The notes beneath the pieces were generated by a model. It was not told the DNA's origin. It did no database searches and worked only from the letters and a program-made list of their open reading frames with translations. This document shows, piece by piece, positions 8,197-17,147 of a DNA stretch of 64,000 nucleotides. A program made the position numbers and the translations under genes. Source of the stretch: Micromonospora eburnea (GTDB lineage Bacteria > Actinomycetota > Actinomycetes > Mycobacteriales > Micromonosporaceae). Within the stretch, counting starts at the first letter, position 1. Each line of letters begins with the position of its first letter. The stretch covers positions 5,208,001 to 5,272,000 of the forward strand of contig NZ_FMHY01000002.1 in assembly GCF_900090225.1 (NCBI RefSeq). Direction: 5' to 3'.

Positions 8197-8308
8197 AACA
8201 CGCTCTTCATAGGCACGTCACCCCACCGTCGCGCGGCGCCTCTAGTTTTGGTTCCGGTGGTGGTACGGCACTCCCGGTCGGGACGGGTCGGGGGTGCCGC
8301 GGTGTGGT

Positions 8309-8352
8309 GCACCGGGCCGCCGTCGCGGATTCCGCGGTCGGCGGCCCGGTGC
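8309..8352. terminator. Strong bidirectional terminator-like hairpin
   Basis: A perfect 14-bp stem (8309-8322 GCACCGGGCCGCCG with 8339-8352 CGGCGGCCCGGTGC) encloses a nested CGCGG/CCGCG stem. TTTC follows on the plus strand. It lies between two convergent genes, so it can serve both. Confidence 0.8.
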
Positions 8353-8372
8353 TTTCGCCACCGGCTAGGGGT

Positions 8373-10619
8373 TCAGCGCAGGTAGATGTTCGGTGTGGGC
8401 GGGGTGGCCATGCCGTCGCCGAGGAAGAACCCGGTGTGCGGTGGCTGGTTGTAGGCGGTGTTCTGCCAGGCGATCGAGACCCGGTACTGCGGGTCGTGCA
8501 TCAGGGTGTGGATGCGCAGGTTGGTCGGGGTCGGTGTGCTGTAGATGCGCAGCGCGGTGCTGTCGCTGGTGCGCCAGACCACCTCTTCGCGCCAGTCGCC
8601 GAGGATGTCGCCGGAGAGCGCCGGGGTGGACTTGGTGCCGTTGTTGGCGGCCACGCCGCTGCCGGTGAGCAGCCGGGTGTCGCCGCCGGTGCCGTACTTG
8701 TCGATCTTCGTGGCGTCGAGCAGTTCGCGGACCGGGTCGCCGTCCCACCAGACGAGGAAGTTCTGTGAGGACGGTTTGCGGCCGATGTTCTGCCCTCTGG
8801 TGTTGAGCAGGCCGTCGGCGGCGGCGGACCAGGACTCGGCGCCAGGGCTGCCGGCCCAGACGTCGTCGGAGACGCCCCGGCCGTTGTCGCCGTTCGGTGC
8901 GGTCTGCCAGAGCACCTGGCCGGTGCGGGCGTCGGCGAAGTACGAGCTGGGCTTGGTGCCGTCCTCGTCGACCTTGAACATCTCAAGCCCCGGCCGGGAC
9001 GGGTCGAGGTCGCCGACGTGCAGGGCGTCGCCGTGCCCGTTGCCGGTGGACCAGAGCAGCCGGCCGTTGTCGTCGATGGTGGCGGCGCCGTACACGATCT
9101 CCTGGCGGCCGTCGCCGTCCACGTCGGCGACGGAGAGGTTGTGGTTGCCCTGGCCGGCGGCGGCGCCGTTGCCGCTGGCGTTGGAGTCGAAGGTCCAGCG
9201 CTTGGTGAGGGTGCCGGTGCGGAAGTCCCAGGCGGCGATCACCGCGCGGGTGTAGTAGCCGCGCGCCATGATCAGCGAGGGGCGTTCCCCGTCGAGGTAG
9301 GCGGTGGCGGCGAGGAACCGGTCGACCCGGTTGCCGTAGGAGTCGCCCCAGGAGGAGACGGTGCCGCGCGGCGGGTCGTAGTCCACGGTGGAGAGCGCGG
9401 CGCCGGTGCGACCGTCGAACATGGTCAGGTACTCGGGGCCGGCGAGCACGTAGCCGCTGGAGTTGCGGTGGTCGGCCGAGGACGAGCCGATCACCTGGCC
9501 GGTGCCGGAGCGGGTGCCGTCGGCGGTCTTCATGGCCACCTCGGCGCGGCCGTCGCCGTCGTAGTCGTAGACCTGGAACTGGGTGTAGTGGGCGCCGGCC
9601 CGGATGTTGCGGCCGAGGTCGATGCGCCAAAGCCGGGTGCCGGTCAGGGTGTACGCGTCGACGTACACGTTGCCGGTGTAGCCGGACTGGGAGTTGTCCT
9701 TGCTGTTCGACGGGTCCCACTTGAGCACGAACTCGTACCGGCCGTCGCCGTCGAGGTCGCCGACGCTGGCGTCGTTGGCCGAGTAGGTGTACGCCTCCCC
9801 GGTCGGGGTGGTGCCGCCGGGCGGTGGCTGGATCGGCACGTCGAGGTAGCCGTTGGGGAACTGCAGCGCGGGGGCGGATGCCGCCTGCTCCGCGCCGTTC
9901 ACCACGGCCCGCACCGTGTACGCCGAGCCGGCCGCCGCGCCGCTGTCGAGGTAGCTGGTGGCGCCGGTGATCGGGGTGGTGTTGACCCTGGTGGTGCCCC
10001 GGTAGAGGTTGAACGCCACCCCGGCGGTCTCGGTGCCGAGCAGTCGCCAGGAGACCAGGTTGCCGCTGCCGGAGCGGACGCTGATCAGGCCCCGGTCCAG
10101 CTTCTCCAGCTGTTTGGCGCCGCCGGGCGGTGGGGTGGTGGGCGGGGTGGTGGTCGGGGGTGCGGTGCTGCTCGGCGGCGCGCTGGTGGGCGGGGTGGGG
10201 CCGGTGCAGGTGGTGCCGTTGAGCGCGAAACTGGCCGGGGCCGGGTTGCTGGTGTCGTTCCACGAGGCGTTGAAGCCGAAGGCGGCGGTGCCGCCGGTGC
10301 CGATCGCCGCGTTGTAGCCGGCGTCACGGGCGGTGACCTGGGTGCCGGACTGGGTGACGGTGGCGTTCCACGCCTGGGTCACCTGCTGGCCGGCGGTCCA
10401 GGCCCAGGTGAGCGTCCAGCCGTTGACCGGGTCGCCGAGGTTGGTGACGGTGACGTCGGCGCCGAAGCCGCCGCCCCACTGGTTGGTGACCCGGTAGTCG
10501 ACCCGGCAGGCGGCGGTGGCCGCGGCGGCGGTCACCGTGGTGAGGATGCCGGCGAGGAGGGTGGCCGTCGAGGCCGCGGCGAGCAACGCGGTGCGGCGGC
10601 GCGGTGGGGTGGAATGCAC
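8373..10619 (-). CDS. Secreted rhamnogalacturonan lyase (PL11) with N-terminal CBM2
   Basis: This 748-residue extracellular enzyme would cleave the rhamnogalacturonan I backbone of pectin by beta-elimination. A signal peptide (basic start, long Ala/Leu/Thr core) occupies roughly the first 36 residues. A CBM2 cellulose-binding module follows (CRVDYRVTNQWGGGFGADVTV, with a second Cys near residue 140, and conserved Trp residues). Then come a Pro/Thr linker and a PL11 catalytic domain. That domain starts QLEKLDRGLISV and carries repeated Ca-binding-like DxDGDG motifs (VGDLDGDGRYEF, YDYDGDGRAEV, ADVDGDGRQEI) that form the beta-propeller. No other pectin genes are adjacent, so it is probably an independently regulated plant-polymer enzyme. 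Confidence 0.93.
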   Translation of the reverse strand: MHSTPPRRRTALLAAASTATLLAGILTTVTAAAATAACRVDYRVTNQWGGGFGADVTVTNLGDPVNGWTLTWAWTAGQQVTQAWNATVTQSGTQVTARDAGYNAAIGTGGTAAFGFNASWNDTSNPAPASFALNGTTCTGPTPPTSAPPSSTAPPTTTPPTTPPPGGAKQLEKLDRGLISVRSGSGNLVSWRLLGTETAGVAFNLYRGTTRVNTTPITGATSYLDSGAAAGSAYTVRAVVNGAEQAASAPALQFPNGYLDVPIQPPPGGTTPTGEAYTYSANDASVGDLDGDGRYEFVLKWDPSNSKDNSQSGYTGNVYVDAYTLTGTRLWRIDLGRNIRAGAHYTQFQVYDYDGDGRAEVAMKTADGTRSGTGQVIGSSSADHRNSSGYVLAGPEYLTMFDGRTGAALSTVDYDPPRGTVSSWGDSYGNRVDRFLAATAYLDGERPSLIMARGYYTRAVIAAWDFRTGTLTKRWTFDSNASGNGAAAGQGNHNLSVADVDGDGRQEIVYGAATIDDNGRLLWSTGNGHGDALHVGDLDPSRPGLEMFKVDEDGTKPSSYFADARTGQVLWQTAPNGDNGRGVSDDVWAGSPGAESWSAAADGLLNTRGQNIGRKPSSQNFLVWWDGDPVRELLDATKIDKYGTGGDTRLLTGSGVAANNGTKSTPALSGDILGDWREEVVWRTSDSTALRIYSTPTPTNLRIHTLMHDPQYRVSIAWQNTAYNQPPHTGFFLGDGMATPPTPNIYLR

Positions 10620-10834
10620 GGAAGCTGCCTTTCGCGCAGGTCAGGCACGCGGCGGGGGCGCCGGCCTGCCCGGGCCGGCTGGAGGTACGCCGCGCTGACG
10701 GTGACGGTGGACGACACTGATCGACGTCCATGATTTGGCTCCGCGCACCGGCATCGTAGGACGGCACTTTCGGCGCGCACAACCACCACCGCCTCCCCTT
10801 GCCGCGACCAGGCCCACCTGATCGACTTCAGGGC

Positions 10835-12268
10835 ATGGCTGAGCACATGGACCCGGAGGAGTTCCGCCGCGCCGGGCACGCCGTGGTGGACTGGATCGCC
10901 GACTACTGGGAGACGGTCGGACAACGGCCGGTGACCTCGCAGGATCCGCCCGGCGCGGTGGCCGCCGCGCTGCCCGCCGGGCCGACGGAGCAGGGTGAGC
11001 CGGTCGAGGCCGTGCTGGCCGACCTGGACCGGATCGTCGCCCCTCGGCTGACCCACTGGCAGCACCCGGGCTTCTTCGGGTACTTCCCGGCCAACACCTC
11101 CGGCCCGAGCGTGCTGGGCGACCTGGTCAGCTCCGGCCTCGGCGTGCAGGGGATGCTGTGGGCGACCGGCCCGGCCTGCACCGAGCTGGAGACGGTCATG
11201 TTGGACTGGCTCGCCGACCTGCTCGACCTGCCGAAGCGGTTCCGCTCGACCGGCCCCGGCGGCGGGGTGATCCAGGATTCGGCCTCGTCGGCGGCGCTGG
11301 TCGCCACGCTGGGCGCGCTGCACCGGGCCAGCAAGGGCCGCTGGCGTACCGACGGCGTCGACCGGCGCTACCGGGCGTACGCCTCCACGCAGGGGCATTC
11401 CTCCATCGAGAAGGCGGCCCGGATGGCCGGGTTGGGCGCCGACGGGGTACGGGCGATCGAGGTGGACCCGGCGACGCAGGCGATGCGTCCGGCGGCGCTG
11501 CGGGCGGCGATCGAGGCGGACCTGGCGGCCGGCGTGGTGCCGGCGATCGTGGTGGCCACCATCGGCACCACGTCCACCACCGCGGTCGATCCGGTGGCGG
11601 AGATCGGCGAGATCTGCGCGGAGCACGGCGTATGGCTGCACGTCGACGCCGCGTACGCGGGTTCCGCGGCGGTCTGCCCGGAGCTGCGCTGGTCGCACGC
11701 CGGGGTCGAGTACGCCGACTCGTACTGCTTCGACCCGCACAAGTGGCTGCTCACCGGCTTCGACTGTGACGCGTTCTGGGTGGCCGACCGGGGCGAACTG
11801 ATCGAGGCGTTGACGGTGATGCCCGAGTATCTGCGCAACGCGGCGACCGAGTCCGGTGTGGTGATCGACTACCGGGACTGGCAGGTGCCGCTGGGCCGCC
11901 GGTTCCGGGCGCTCAAGCTCTGGTTCGTGCTGCGCTGGTACGGCGTCGAGGGACTGCGGGCGCACATCCGCTCGGGGGTGGCGCTCGCCGACCGCTTCGC
12001 CGCGCGGGTCGCCGCCGACGATCGGTTCGAGCTGGCCGCGCCGCATCCGTTCTCGCTGGTCTGCTTCCGCCTGCGGGCCGGCGACGAGGCGAGCGCCGAG
12101 CTGCTGCGTCGGGTCAACACCACCGGACGGGTGCTGCTGACCCACACCCGCATCGAGGGCCGCTACGCGCTGCGCCTGGCGGTCGGGTCGCCGCTGACCA
12201 CCGAGCACCACGTCGACGAGGCATGGCATCTGCTCTCCACCGAGGCCGACGCCCTCCTGAGCGACTGA
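10835..12268 (+). CDS. Pyridoxal-dependent aromatic L-amino acid decarboxylase
   Basis: This is a group II PLP decarboxylase of about 477 residues. It starts MDPEEFRRAGHAVVDWIADYW, as aromatic amino acid decarboxylases do. It carries THWQHPGFFGYFPAN, the substrate-pocket region HVDAAYAG, and the PLP lysine in FDPHKWLL. It would remove CO2 from aromatic amino acids such as tryptophan, phenylalanine, tyrosine or DOPA; the preferred substrate is not evident. ATG at 10835 is chosen, and ATG at 10847 is equally possible. The gene is monocistronic and convergent with the TauE gene. Confidence 0.9.
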   Translation: MAEHMDPEEFRRAGHAVVDWIADYWETVGQRPVTSQDPPGAVAAALPAGPTEQGEPVEAVLADLDRIVAPRLTHWQHPGFFGYFPANTSGPSVLGDLVSSGLGVQGMLWATGPACTELETVMLDWLADLLDLPKRFRSTGPGGGVIQDSASSAALVATLGALHRASKGRWRTDGVDRRYRAYASTQGHSSIEKAARMAGLGADGVRAIEVDPATQAMRPAALRAAIEADLAAGVVPAIVVATIGTTSTTAVDPVAEIGEICAEHGVWLHVDAAYAGSAAVCPELRWSHAGVEYADSYCFDPHKWLLTGFDCDAFWVADRGELIEALTVMPEYLRNAATESGVVIDYRDWQVPLGRRFRALKLWFVLRWYGVEGLRAHIRSGVALADRFAARVAADDRFELAAPHPFSLVCFRLRAGDEASAELLRRVNTTGRVLLTHTRIEGRYALRLAVGSPLTTEHHVDEAWHLLSTEADALLSD

Positions 12269-12297
12269 CCGTCCCGCGCCGTGCCCCGCCAGGAACT

Positions 12298-12373
12298 TGA
12301 TCGACTCGGTGTGCGGCAAGTGGTGGTCTCTGTGGAGCCGGAGACCACCACTTGCGGCACATGCAGTGGATCA
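12298..12373. repeat. Long palindromic repeat between convergent genes (copy 1)
   Basis: Two 20-base arms (12311-12330 and 12341-12360, GTGCGGCAAGTGGTGGTCTC and its near-complement with one mismatch) flank a 10-base loop. TGATC-containing flanks extend the symmetry weakly. A related element lies at 36525-36587, sharing the TGCGGCAAGT start and the AGTGGATCA end. It probably acts as a bidirectional terminator for the decarboxylase and TauE genes, and belongs to a dispersed palindrome family. Confidence 0.8.
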
Positions 12374-12456
12374 CTGATCCTGGTGCCGCCCCGGCCCAGC
12401 TAGGGCCCTGATCGTTCGATCCGGCAGCGGTTGCGCACGGCGGCGGGGTGCCGGGG

Positions 12457-13461
12457 TCAGCCCTCGACGGCGGCGGTGAGAGGCCGGGGCGCCTCCGGCG
12501 TCGCGGCGTCGGCCCCTCCCGTCGACGCGCCATCGGGCATGCCGGTTGCGGCCGTCGCGATCGCGGACGGCGCGGCGAGTGCCGCTGCGGCGACGGACCG
12601 GGCTCGGCGGGCCCGGTACAGCGCCCGCGCCGCCAGCGCCAGCGCGGCCAGCCAGCCCGCGCCGAGCAGCGCGTAGACCAGGGGCGGGACCGGCCCGCCC
12701 AGCTCGCCGGCGCGCAGCAGCGTGCGGGCGTTGGTCAGCACGATCACCCCGCCGATGACCGCGCCGAGCAGTTGGGCCGGGACGACGCGGACCAGCCAGG
12801 CGGCGATCGGTGCGGCGATCAGGCCGCCGATCAGCAGGGCGGCCACGGTGGAGAGCAGAAAGCCCTCGGAGCCGAGGCCGATGAGGAAACCGGCGCTGGC
12901 CGCCCCGGCCACCAGGAACTCGGCCGTGTCGACCGAGCCGATGACCTTGCGCGGTGCCATCCGGCCGGAGACCAGCAGCGCCGGGGTGGCGACCGGGCCC
13001 CAACCCCCACCGCCAGTGGCGTCGACGAAGCCGGCGAACAGCCCGAGCGGGGCGAGGAAGCGGCCCCGCAGGCGGCCGGCGGCCCGGTTGGGGCGCAGCG
13101 GCCGGGAGAAGCGGACCAGCAGGTACGCGCCCAGGGCGAACAGGATGGCGGCCATCCACGGTGCGGCGGCCTCGGTGGAGATGGAGCTGAGGAAGGTGGC
13201 GCCGGCGAACGCGCCGATCGCGCCGGGCACCGCGATCCGGGCGACCACCCGCCAGTCGACGTTGCCGAACCGCCAGTGCGACACCCCCGCCGCGAGGGTG
13301 GTGCCGATCTCCGCCAGGTGCACCGAGGCGGACGCGGTGGCCGGCGCGACCCCGGCGAAGAGCAGCAGGGTGGAGGAGGTGAGCCCGTACGCCATGCCGA
13401 GCGCGCCGTCGATCAGCTGCGCGGCGAGCCCGACCAGAGCGAGGATCAGCAGCTTGCGCAC
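12457..13461 (-). CDS. TauE/SafE family sulfite/anion exporter-like membrane protein
   Basis: The protein has about eight hydrophobic segments and the TauE/SafE family pattern. The first helix contains AAQLIDGALGMAYG and the second repeat has GFVDATGGGGWGPVATPALL. The family moves sulfur-containing anions such as sulfite or sulfoacetate; the substrate here is unknown. GTG at 13461 is preferred because GGAGG lies six bases upstream and homologues begin near RKLLIL. ATG at 13485 has AGGAG directly against it, too close for initiation. The C-terminal 40 residues are a low-complexity Ala/Thr/Pro tail. Confidence 0.85.
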   Translation of the reverse strand: MRKLLILALVGLAAQLIDGALGMAYGLTSSTLLLFAGVAPATASASVHLAEIGTTLAAGVSHWRFGNVDWRVVARIAVPGAIGAFAGATFLSSISTEAAAPWMAAILFALGAYLLVRFSRPLRPNRAAGRLRGRFLAPLGLFAGFVDATGGGGWGPVATPALLVSGRMAPRKVIGSVDTAEFLVAGAASAGFLIGLGSEGFLLSTVAALLIGGLIAAPIAAWLVRVVPAQLLGAVIGGVIVLTNARTLLRAGELGGPVPPLVYALLGAGWLAALALAARALYRARRARSVAAAALAAPSAIATAATGMPDGASTGGADAATPEAPRPLTAAVEG

Positions 13462-13491
13462 GAGCGTCCTCCGACTTTTCGGCATCTCCTA

Positions 13492-13504
13492 TCGACTTGG
13501 TCGA
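13492..13504. promoter_or_regulatory. Inverted repeat upstream of the TauE gene
   Basis: TCGAC-TTG-GTCGA is a perfect 5-bp inverted repeat with a 3-base spacer, 31-43 bases upstream of the preferred GTG start. It could bind the neighbouring Rrf2-type regulator; this is inferred only from symmetry and proximity. Confidence 0.35.
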
Positions 13505-13826
13505 CATTGCGGCACGGAGGCGTTCCGGTCAAGCCCTCAACCCGATTGGTGGGACGCGCCGGACGGCGCGCGAATCGGCCGCGCCGCGATCAGTGCGCTG
13601 ATGGCCCAGCGCGCCGCGCACCGGGCCGCGAATCGGCGGGCGGGCCCGCTGGGTGTTGCCGTGATCATGTACGCACCGCGGGGACCCTGACGGTTGCGCC
13701 CGGCACCCTGGCGGGTGCCGGCAGGCCGGCGGCCAGCGAGTCAGCGGAAAGCCGGCGGGCGGGCCGGCAGGGGCGAGTCGCCGGAAGCCCTGCGGGCGGG
13801 CCGGCGAGCCGGCGGTAGGAGGGCGG
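13505..13826. other. Non-coding spacer between the TauE and Rrf2 genes
   Basis: No convincing gene is seen. The stretch from about 13720 to 13826 repeats short GC-rich blocks of the GCCGGCGGGCGGGCCGGC kind that can pair with each other. They may end transcription of the Rrf2 gene. The part nearest TauE should hold its promoter. Confidence 0.5.
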
Positions 13827-14312
13827 TCAGGTCCAGGCGGCCGGGTCGGCGGCGAGCTCGTTGACCCGGCCGGGCAGCCTGCCGCTGGCCACGTCGGCGA
13901 TGGTGACCAGTTCGAGGATCTCCCGTTCGCTGGCCCGCAGGGCGATCCAGACCTCCTGCAACGCCCGGGCCGCCCCCTGGTAGCCGAGCTGCTCCGGGCG
14001 CTGGCCACGCACGTGCGCCAACGGGCCGTCGATCACCCGGATCACCTCGGCCAAAGAGATCTCCGAGGCGGGCCGGGCCAGCCAGTAGCCGCCCTCGGGG
14101 CCGCGCTGGGCGTGCACGACGCCGCCCCGGCGCAGCTGGAGCAGGATGCTCTCCAGGAACTTCGGCGGGATCTCCTGGGCGCGGGCGATCTGCTCGGCGG
14201 TCACCGGCCGGCTCCGCCCGGTCGCCGCACCACCGGCCGCCCTGCTGGCGTCCACCGCCGCCAGTTCGGCGGCAGCGCGAAGGGCGTAATCGACCCGGGC
14301 GGAGAGACGCAT
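13827..14312 (-). CDS. Rrf2 family transcriptional regulator lacking cluster cysteines
   Basis: This 161-residue regulator begins MRLSARVDYALRAAAELA, the typical Rrf2 winged-helix opening. It continues with AQEIPPKFLESILLQLRRGGVV and the wing RGPEGGYWLARP. Rrf2 proteins that hold Fe-S clusters use three cysteines in the middle. This protein has none, so it resembles the CymR/non-cluster branch, some of which regulate sulfur metabolism. It lies upstream of the TauE exporter on the same strand, which suggests but does not prove control of that gene. Confidence 0.88.
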   Translation of the reverse strand: MRLSARVDYALRAAAELAAVDASRAAGGAATGRSRPVTAEQIARAQEIPPKFLESILLQLRRGGVVHAQRGPEGGYWLARPASEISLAEVIRVIDGPLAHVRGQRPEQLGYQGAARALQEVWIALRASEREILELVTIADVASGRLPGRVNELAADPAAWT

Positions 14313-14383
14313 GCCGGCTAGGTTAGTCCGCTGGTCAGCCGGCCGATCTTCCGGCCCTCCGCCGAACGGTCACGGCCCGCCGG

Positions 14384-15268
14384 TCAGTCGCCGACCCGAC
14401 GCAGCAGCCCCTCCTGGACGGCGCTGGCGATGTGCCGGCCGTCGGTGGTGAACATCCGGCCGGTGGCCAGGCCACGGGCACCGGAGGCGGACGGGCTCCA
14501 GCAGTCGTAGAGGAACCACTCGTCGGCACGGAAGGACCGGTGGAACCAGAGCGCGTGGTCCAGGCTCGCGCCCACCACTCCCCCGGGCCCCCAGACCTCG
14601 CCGTGCACCGAGAGCACCGAGTCGAGCAGGGTCAGGTCCGAGGCGTACGTCAAAGCGCAGGCGTGCAGCAGCGGGTCGTCGGGCAGCTTGCCGTCGATCC
14701 GCATCCAGACCCGCTGGTGCGGCTCGGCGGGCCGGTCGCCGGGGCGTACCCAGCCGGGCTCGCCCACGTAGCGGACGTCGATCGGGCGGGGGATCTGGCC
14801 CCAGATGCCGAGCCGCTCCGGGTAGCGGGAGAGCCGGTCGGTCATCGTCGGGACCCCGTCCGGGCCGGGCACGTCGAGGGGGGCTGGCGCCTGGTGGTCC
14901 AGCCCCTCCTCGTGCCGCTGGAACGACGCCGACATGAAGAAGATCGGCTTGTCGTGTTGGAGCGCGACGGACCGGCGTACCGAGAAGGACCGGCCGTCCC
15001 GGACGTTCTCCACCTGGTACTCGATCGGCTCGGCCGGGTCGCCGGGGCGGACGAAGTAGCCGTGCAGGGAGTGCACGAAGCGCTCCGGGTCGACGGTGCG
15101 CCCGGCGGCGACCAGGGCCTGGCCGGCGACCTGGCCGCCGTACACCCGCTGTGGGCCGACCGGCGGGCTCATCCCCCGGAAGGTCATCTCGCCCGTGTGG
15201 TCCAGGTCCAGCACCGCGAGGAGCTGGTCGACCGCGGCCTGCCCGGTCGCCCCGGCCAGCTCGGTCAC
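14384..15268 (-). CDS. tesB: Acyl-CoA thioesterase II
   Basis: A 294-residue double-hotdog thioesterase that hydrolyses acyl-CoA to free acid and CoA. Family features are RVYGGQVAGQALVAAGRTV near the N-terminus, LHGYFVRPGDP, FFMSASFQ, and in the second half ACALTYASDLTLLD and SLDHALWFHRSFRADEW. The GTG start (15266-15268) overlaps the pyk stop in a GTGA junction, so the two are translationally coupled. The pyk-tesB order is also found in mycobacteria (Rv1617-Rv1618). Confidence 0.93.
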   Translation of the reverse strand: MTELAGATGQAAVDQLLAVLDLDHTGEMTFRGMSPPVGPQRVYGGQVAGQALVAAGRTVDPERFVHSLHGYFVRPGDPAEPIEYQVENVRDGRSFSVRRSVALQHDKPIFFMSASFQRHEEGLDHQAPAPLDVPGPDGVPTMTDRLSRYPERLGIWGQIPRPIDVRYVGEPGWVRPGDRPAEPHQRVWMRIDGKLPDDPLLHACALTYASDLTLLDSVLSVHGEVWGPGGVVGASLDHALWFHRSFRADEWFLYDCWSPSASGARGLATGRMFTTDGRHIASAVQEGLLRRVGD

Positions 15269-16713
15269 TGCAACGCCCGCGCCGAGGCGAGGTCGACCAG
15301 CGAGCCGAGCTGGTGCACGCGCAGCGTGTTGGTGGAACCGGGGGTGCCGGGCGGGCTGCCCGCCACGATCACCACGTAGTCGCCGGGGTTGGCCCGGTTG
15401 AGGCCGAGCAACGCCTGGTCGACCTGGCGGAACATGTCGTCGGTGTGCTCGACGAAGGGCATCAGGAACGTCTCGACGCCCCAGGATAGGGCGAGCTGGT
15501 TACGCACCTCCGGCACCGGGGTGAACGCCAGCAGCGGCAGGTCGCAGTGCAGCCGGGCGAGCCGCTTGACGGTGTCACCGGTCTGCGAGAAGGCGACCAT
15601 CGCCTTGGCGCCGATGGCCCGGGCGATCGAGGAGGCGGCGACGGTGAGCGCGCCACCGTGCGTACGCGGGTCGTGCTGGAGTCGGGGCACGGAGATCGAG
15701 CCGGACTCGGTGGTCTGGACGATCTTGGCCATCGTGCTGACGGTGAGCACCGGGTACTTGCCGACGCTGGTCTCACCGGAGAGCATCACCGCGTCCGCGC
15801 CGTCGAGCACCGCGTTGGCCACGTCGGAGGCCTCGGCGCGGGTCGGCCGCGAATTCTCGATCATGGAGTCGAGCATCTGGGTGGCGACGATGACCGGCTT
15901 GGCGTTCTCCCGGCAGAGCTGCACCGCGCGCTTCTGCACCAGCGGCACCTGGTCCAGCGGCAGCTCCACGCCGAGGTCGCCGCGGGCGACCATGACGCCG
16001 TCGAAGGCGAGCACGATCGCCTCCAGGTGGTCGACCGCCTCGGGCTTCTCGACCTTGGCCAGCACCGGGCGGAACACGTCCTCCTCGGCCATGATCGCGT
16101 GCACCAGCTTGATGTCGTCCGGCGAGCGGACGAAGGAGAGCGCGACCATGTCCACGCCCAGGCCGAGCGCGAAGCGCAGGTCCTCGGCGTCCTTCTCCGA
16201 CAGGGCCGGGACGCTGACCGCCACGTTCGGCAGCGAGACGCCCTTGTTGTTGGAGACCGGGCCGCCCTCGGTGACCAGGCACCGGATGTCGTTGCCGGTG
16301 ACGTCGCTGACCTCGACCGCGACCCGGCCGTCGTCGATCAGCAGCCGGTCGCCCGGCTTCACCTCCTGCGGCAGCTTGCGGTAGGTGCAGGAGACCCGCT
16401 CCTTGGTGCCGAGGATGTCGTCCCCGGTGATCACGACGGAGTCGCCGGTGCGCCACTCGTGCGGGCCGTCGGCGAACCGGCCGAGCCGGATCTTCGGGCC
16501 CTGGAGGTCGGCGAGCACCGCCACGGGCTGCCCGGCCGCCTCGGCCGCCTCCCGGACGAGCCGGCACACCGCCTCGTGGTCCGAGTGACTGCCGTGGCTG
16601 AAGTTGAGCCTCGCCACGTTCATGCCGGCCTCGACCAGGCCCCGGATGCGCTCCGGGGACGAGGTGGCGGGGCCGAGTGTGCAGACGATCTTCGCGCGGC
16701 GTGTCACGCCCAT
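15265..16713 (-). CDS. pyk: Pyruvate kinase
   Basis: This 482-residue glycolytic enzyme transfers phosphate from phosphoenolpyruvate to ADP. It begins MGVTRRAKIVCTLGPA and shows the catalytic barrel motifs: MNVARLNFSHGSH, VAVLADLQGPKIRLG, VAKVEKPEAVDHL-type Lys-Glu region (AKVEKPEA), MVARGDLGVELPL and VIVATQMLDSMI. The C-terminal regulatory domain ends with the MPFVEHTDDMF region. ATG at 16713 matches family starts; sequence upstream is non-coding. It is translationally coupled to tesB. Confidence 0.96.
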   Translation of the reverse strand: MGVTRRAKIVCTLGPATSSPERIRGLVEAGMNVARLNFSHGSHSDHEAVCRLVREAAEAAGQPVAVLADLQGPKIRLGRFADGPHEWRTGDSVVITGDDILGTKERVSCTYRKLPQEVKPGDRLLIDDGRVAVEVSDVTGNDIRCLVTEGGPVSNNKGVSLPNVAVSVPALSEKDAEDLRFALGLGVDMVALSFVRSPDDIKLVHAIMAEEDVFRPVLAKVEKPEAVDHLEAIVLAFDGVMVARGDLGVELPLDQVPLVQKRAVQLCRENAKPVIVATQMLDSMIENSRPTRAEASDVANAVLDGADAVMLSGETSVGKYPVLTVSTMAKIVQTTESGSISVPRLQHDPRTHGGALTVAASSIARAIGAKAMVAFSQTGDTVKRLARLHCDLPLLAFTPVPEVRNQLALSWGVETFLMPFVEHTDDMFRQVDQALLGLNRANPGDYVVIVAGSPPGTPGSTNTLRVHQLGSLVDLASARALQ

Positions 16714-17147
16714 CAGGCTAGTCTCTCCTCCGGGTCGACCTGCCGGCCGGCCCCTTTCGGAATGCGGAACATTTGTCCAACGACGCGAGATTCCCGCCTT
16801 GCGGGCGGGTGCCCGATGGCACCCGGGGGCGTCGTGTGTGTGGCGGGCATCGGCGACCGCGCGGCGGAAATCGTACCGCCCGCCGTCATCCTCCGACGGA
16901 GCGCTCCCGACCCGCCCGCGAGCACGGCTCGATGCCGCACCGACCAGCGATCGACCGCCGTCATCCGGCGCGGGCCGGCCCACCGCCGGCAGGGGGCGAC
17001 GGACACCCGGCCGGGAGCGGAACTGGATCCGGCTGAAGGTGCGCCGACGCCGACGCGCTCAACGCGCCGCTGGTCACCCGGTGGGCGCGGGCGGCCCCGC
17101 CACCGCCACCACCGGCGGCCGGTCTCCCGGGCCGGGTCGCGCCGCCG
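16714..17147. other. Non-coding spacer upstream of pyk
   Basis: No gene is seen in these 434 bases. The region should carry the pyk promoter and the end of the YciI transcript. Two structures stand out. One is a CCCGCC-TTGC-GGGCGGG hairpin near 16796. The other is a GGAGCGCTCC palindrome at 16898-16907, which matches the core of CebR/LacI-type operators but lacks the outer bases, so it is only suggestive. Confidence 0.5.

Noticed and set aside
16898..16907. CebR-type operator upstream of pyk
   Set aside because: Only the GGAGCGCTCC core matches; the outer bases of the 14-bp CebR box differ and no sugar gene is adjacent.
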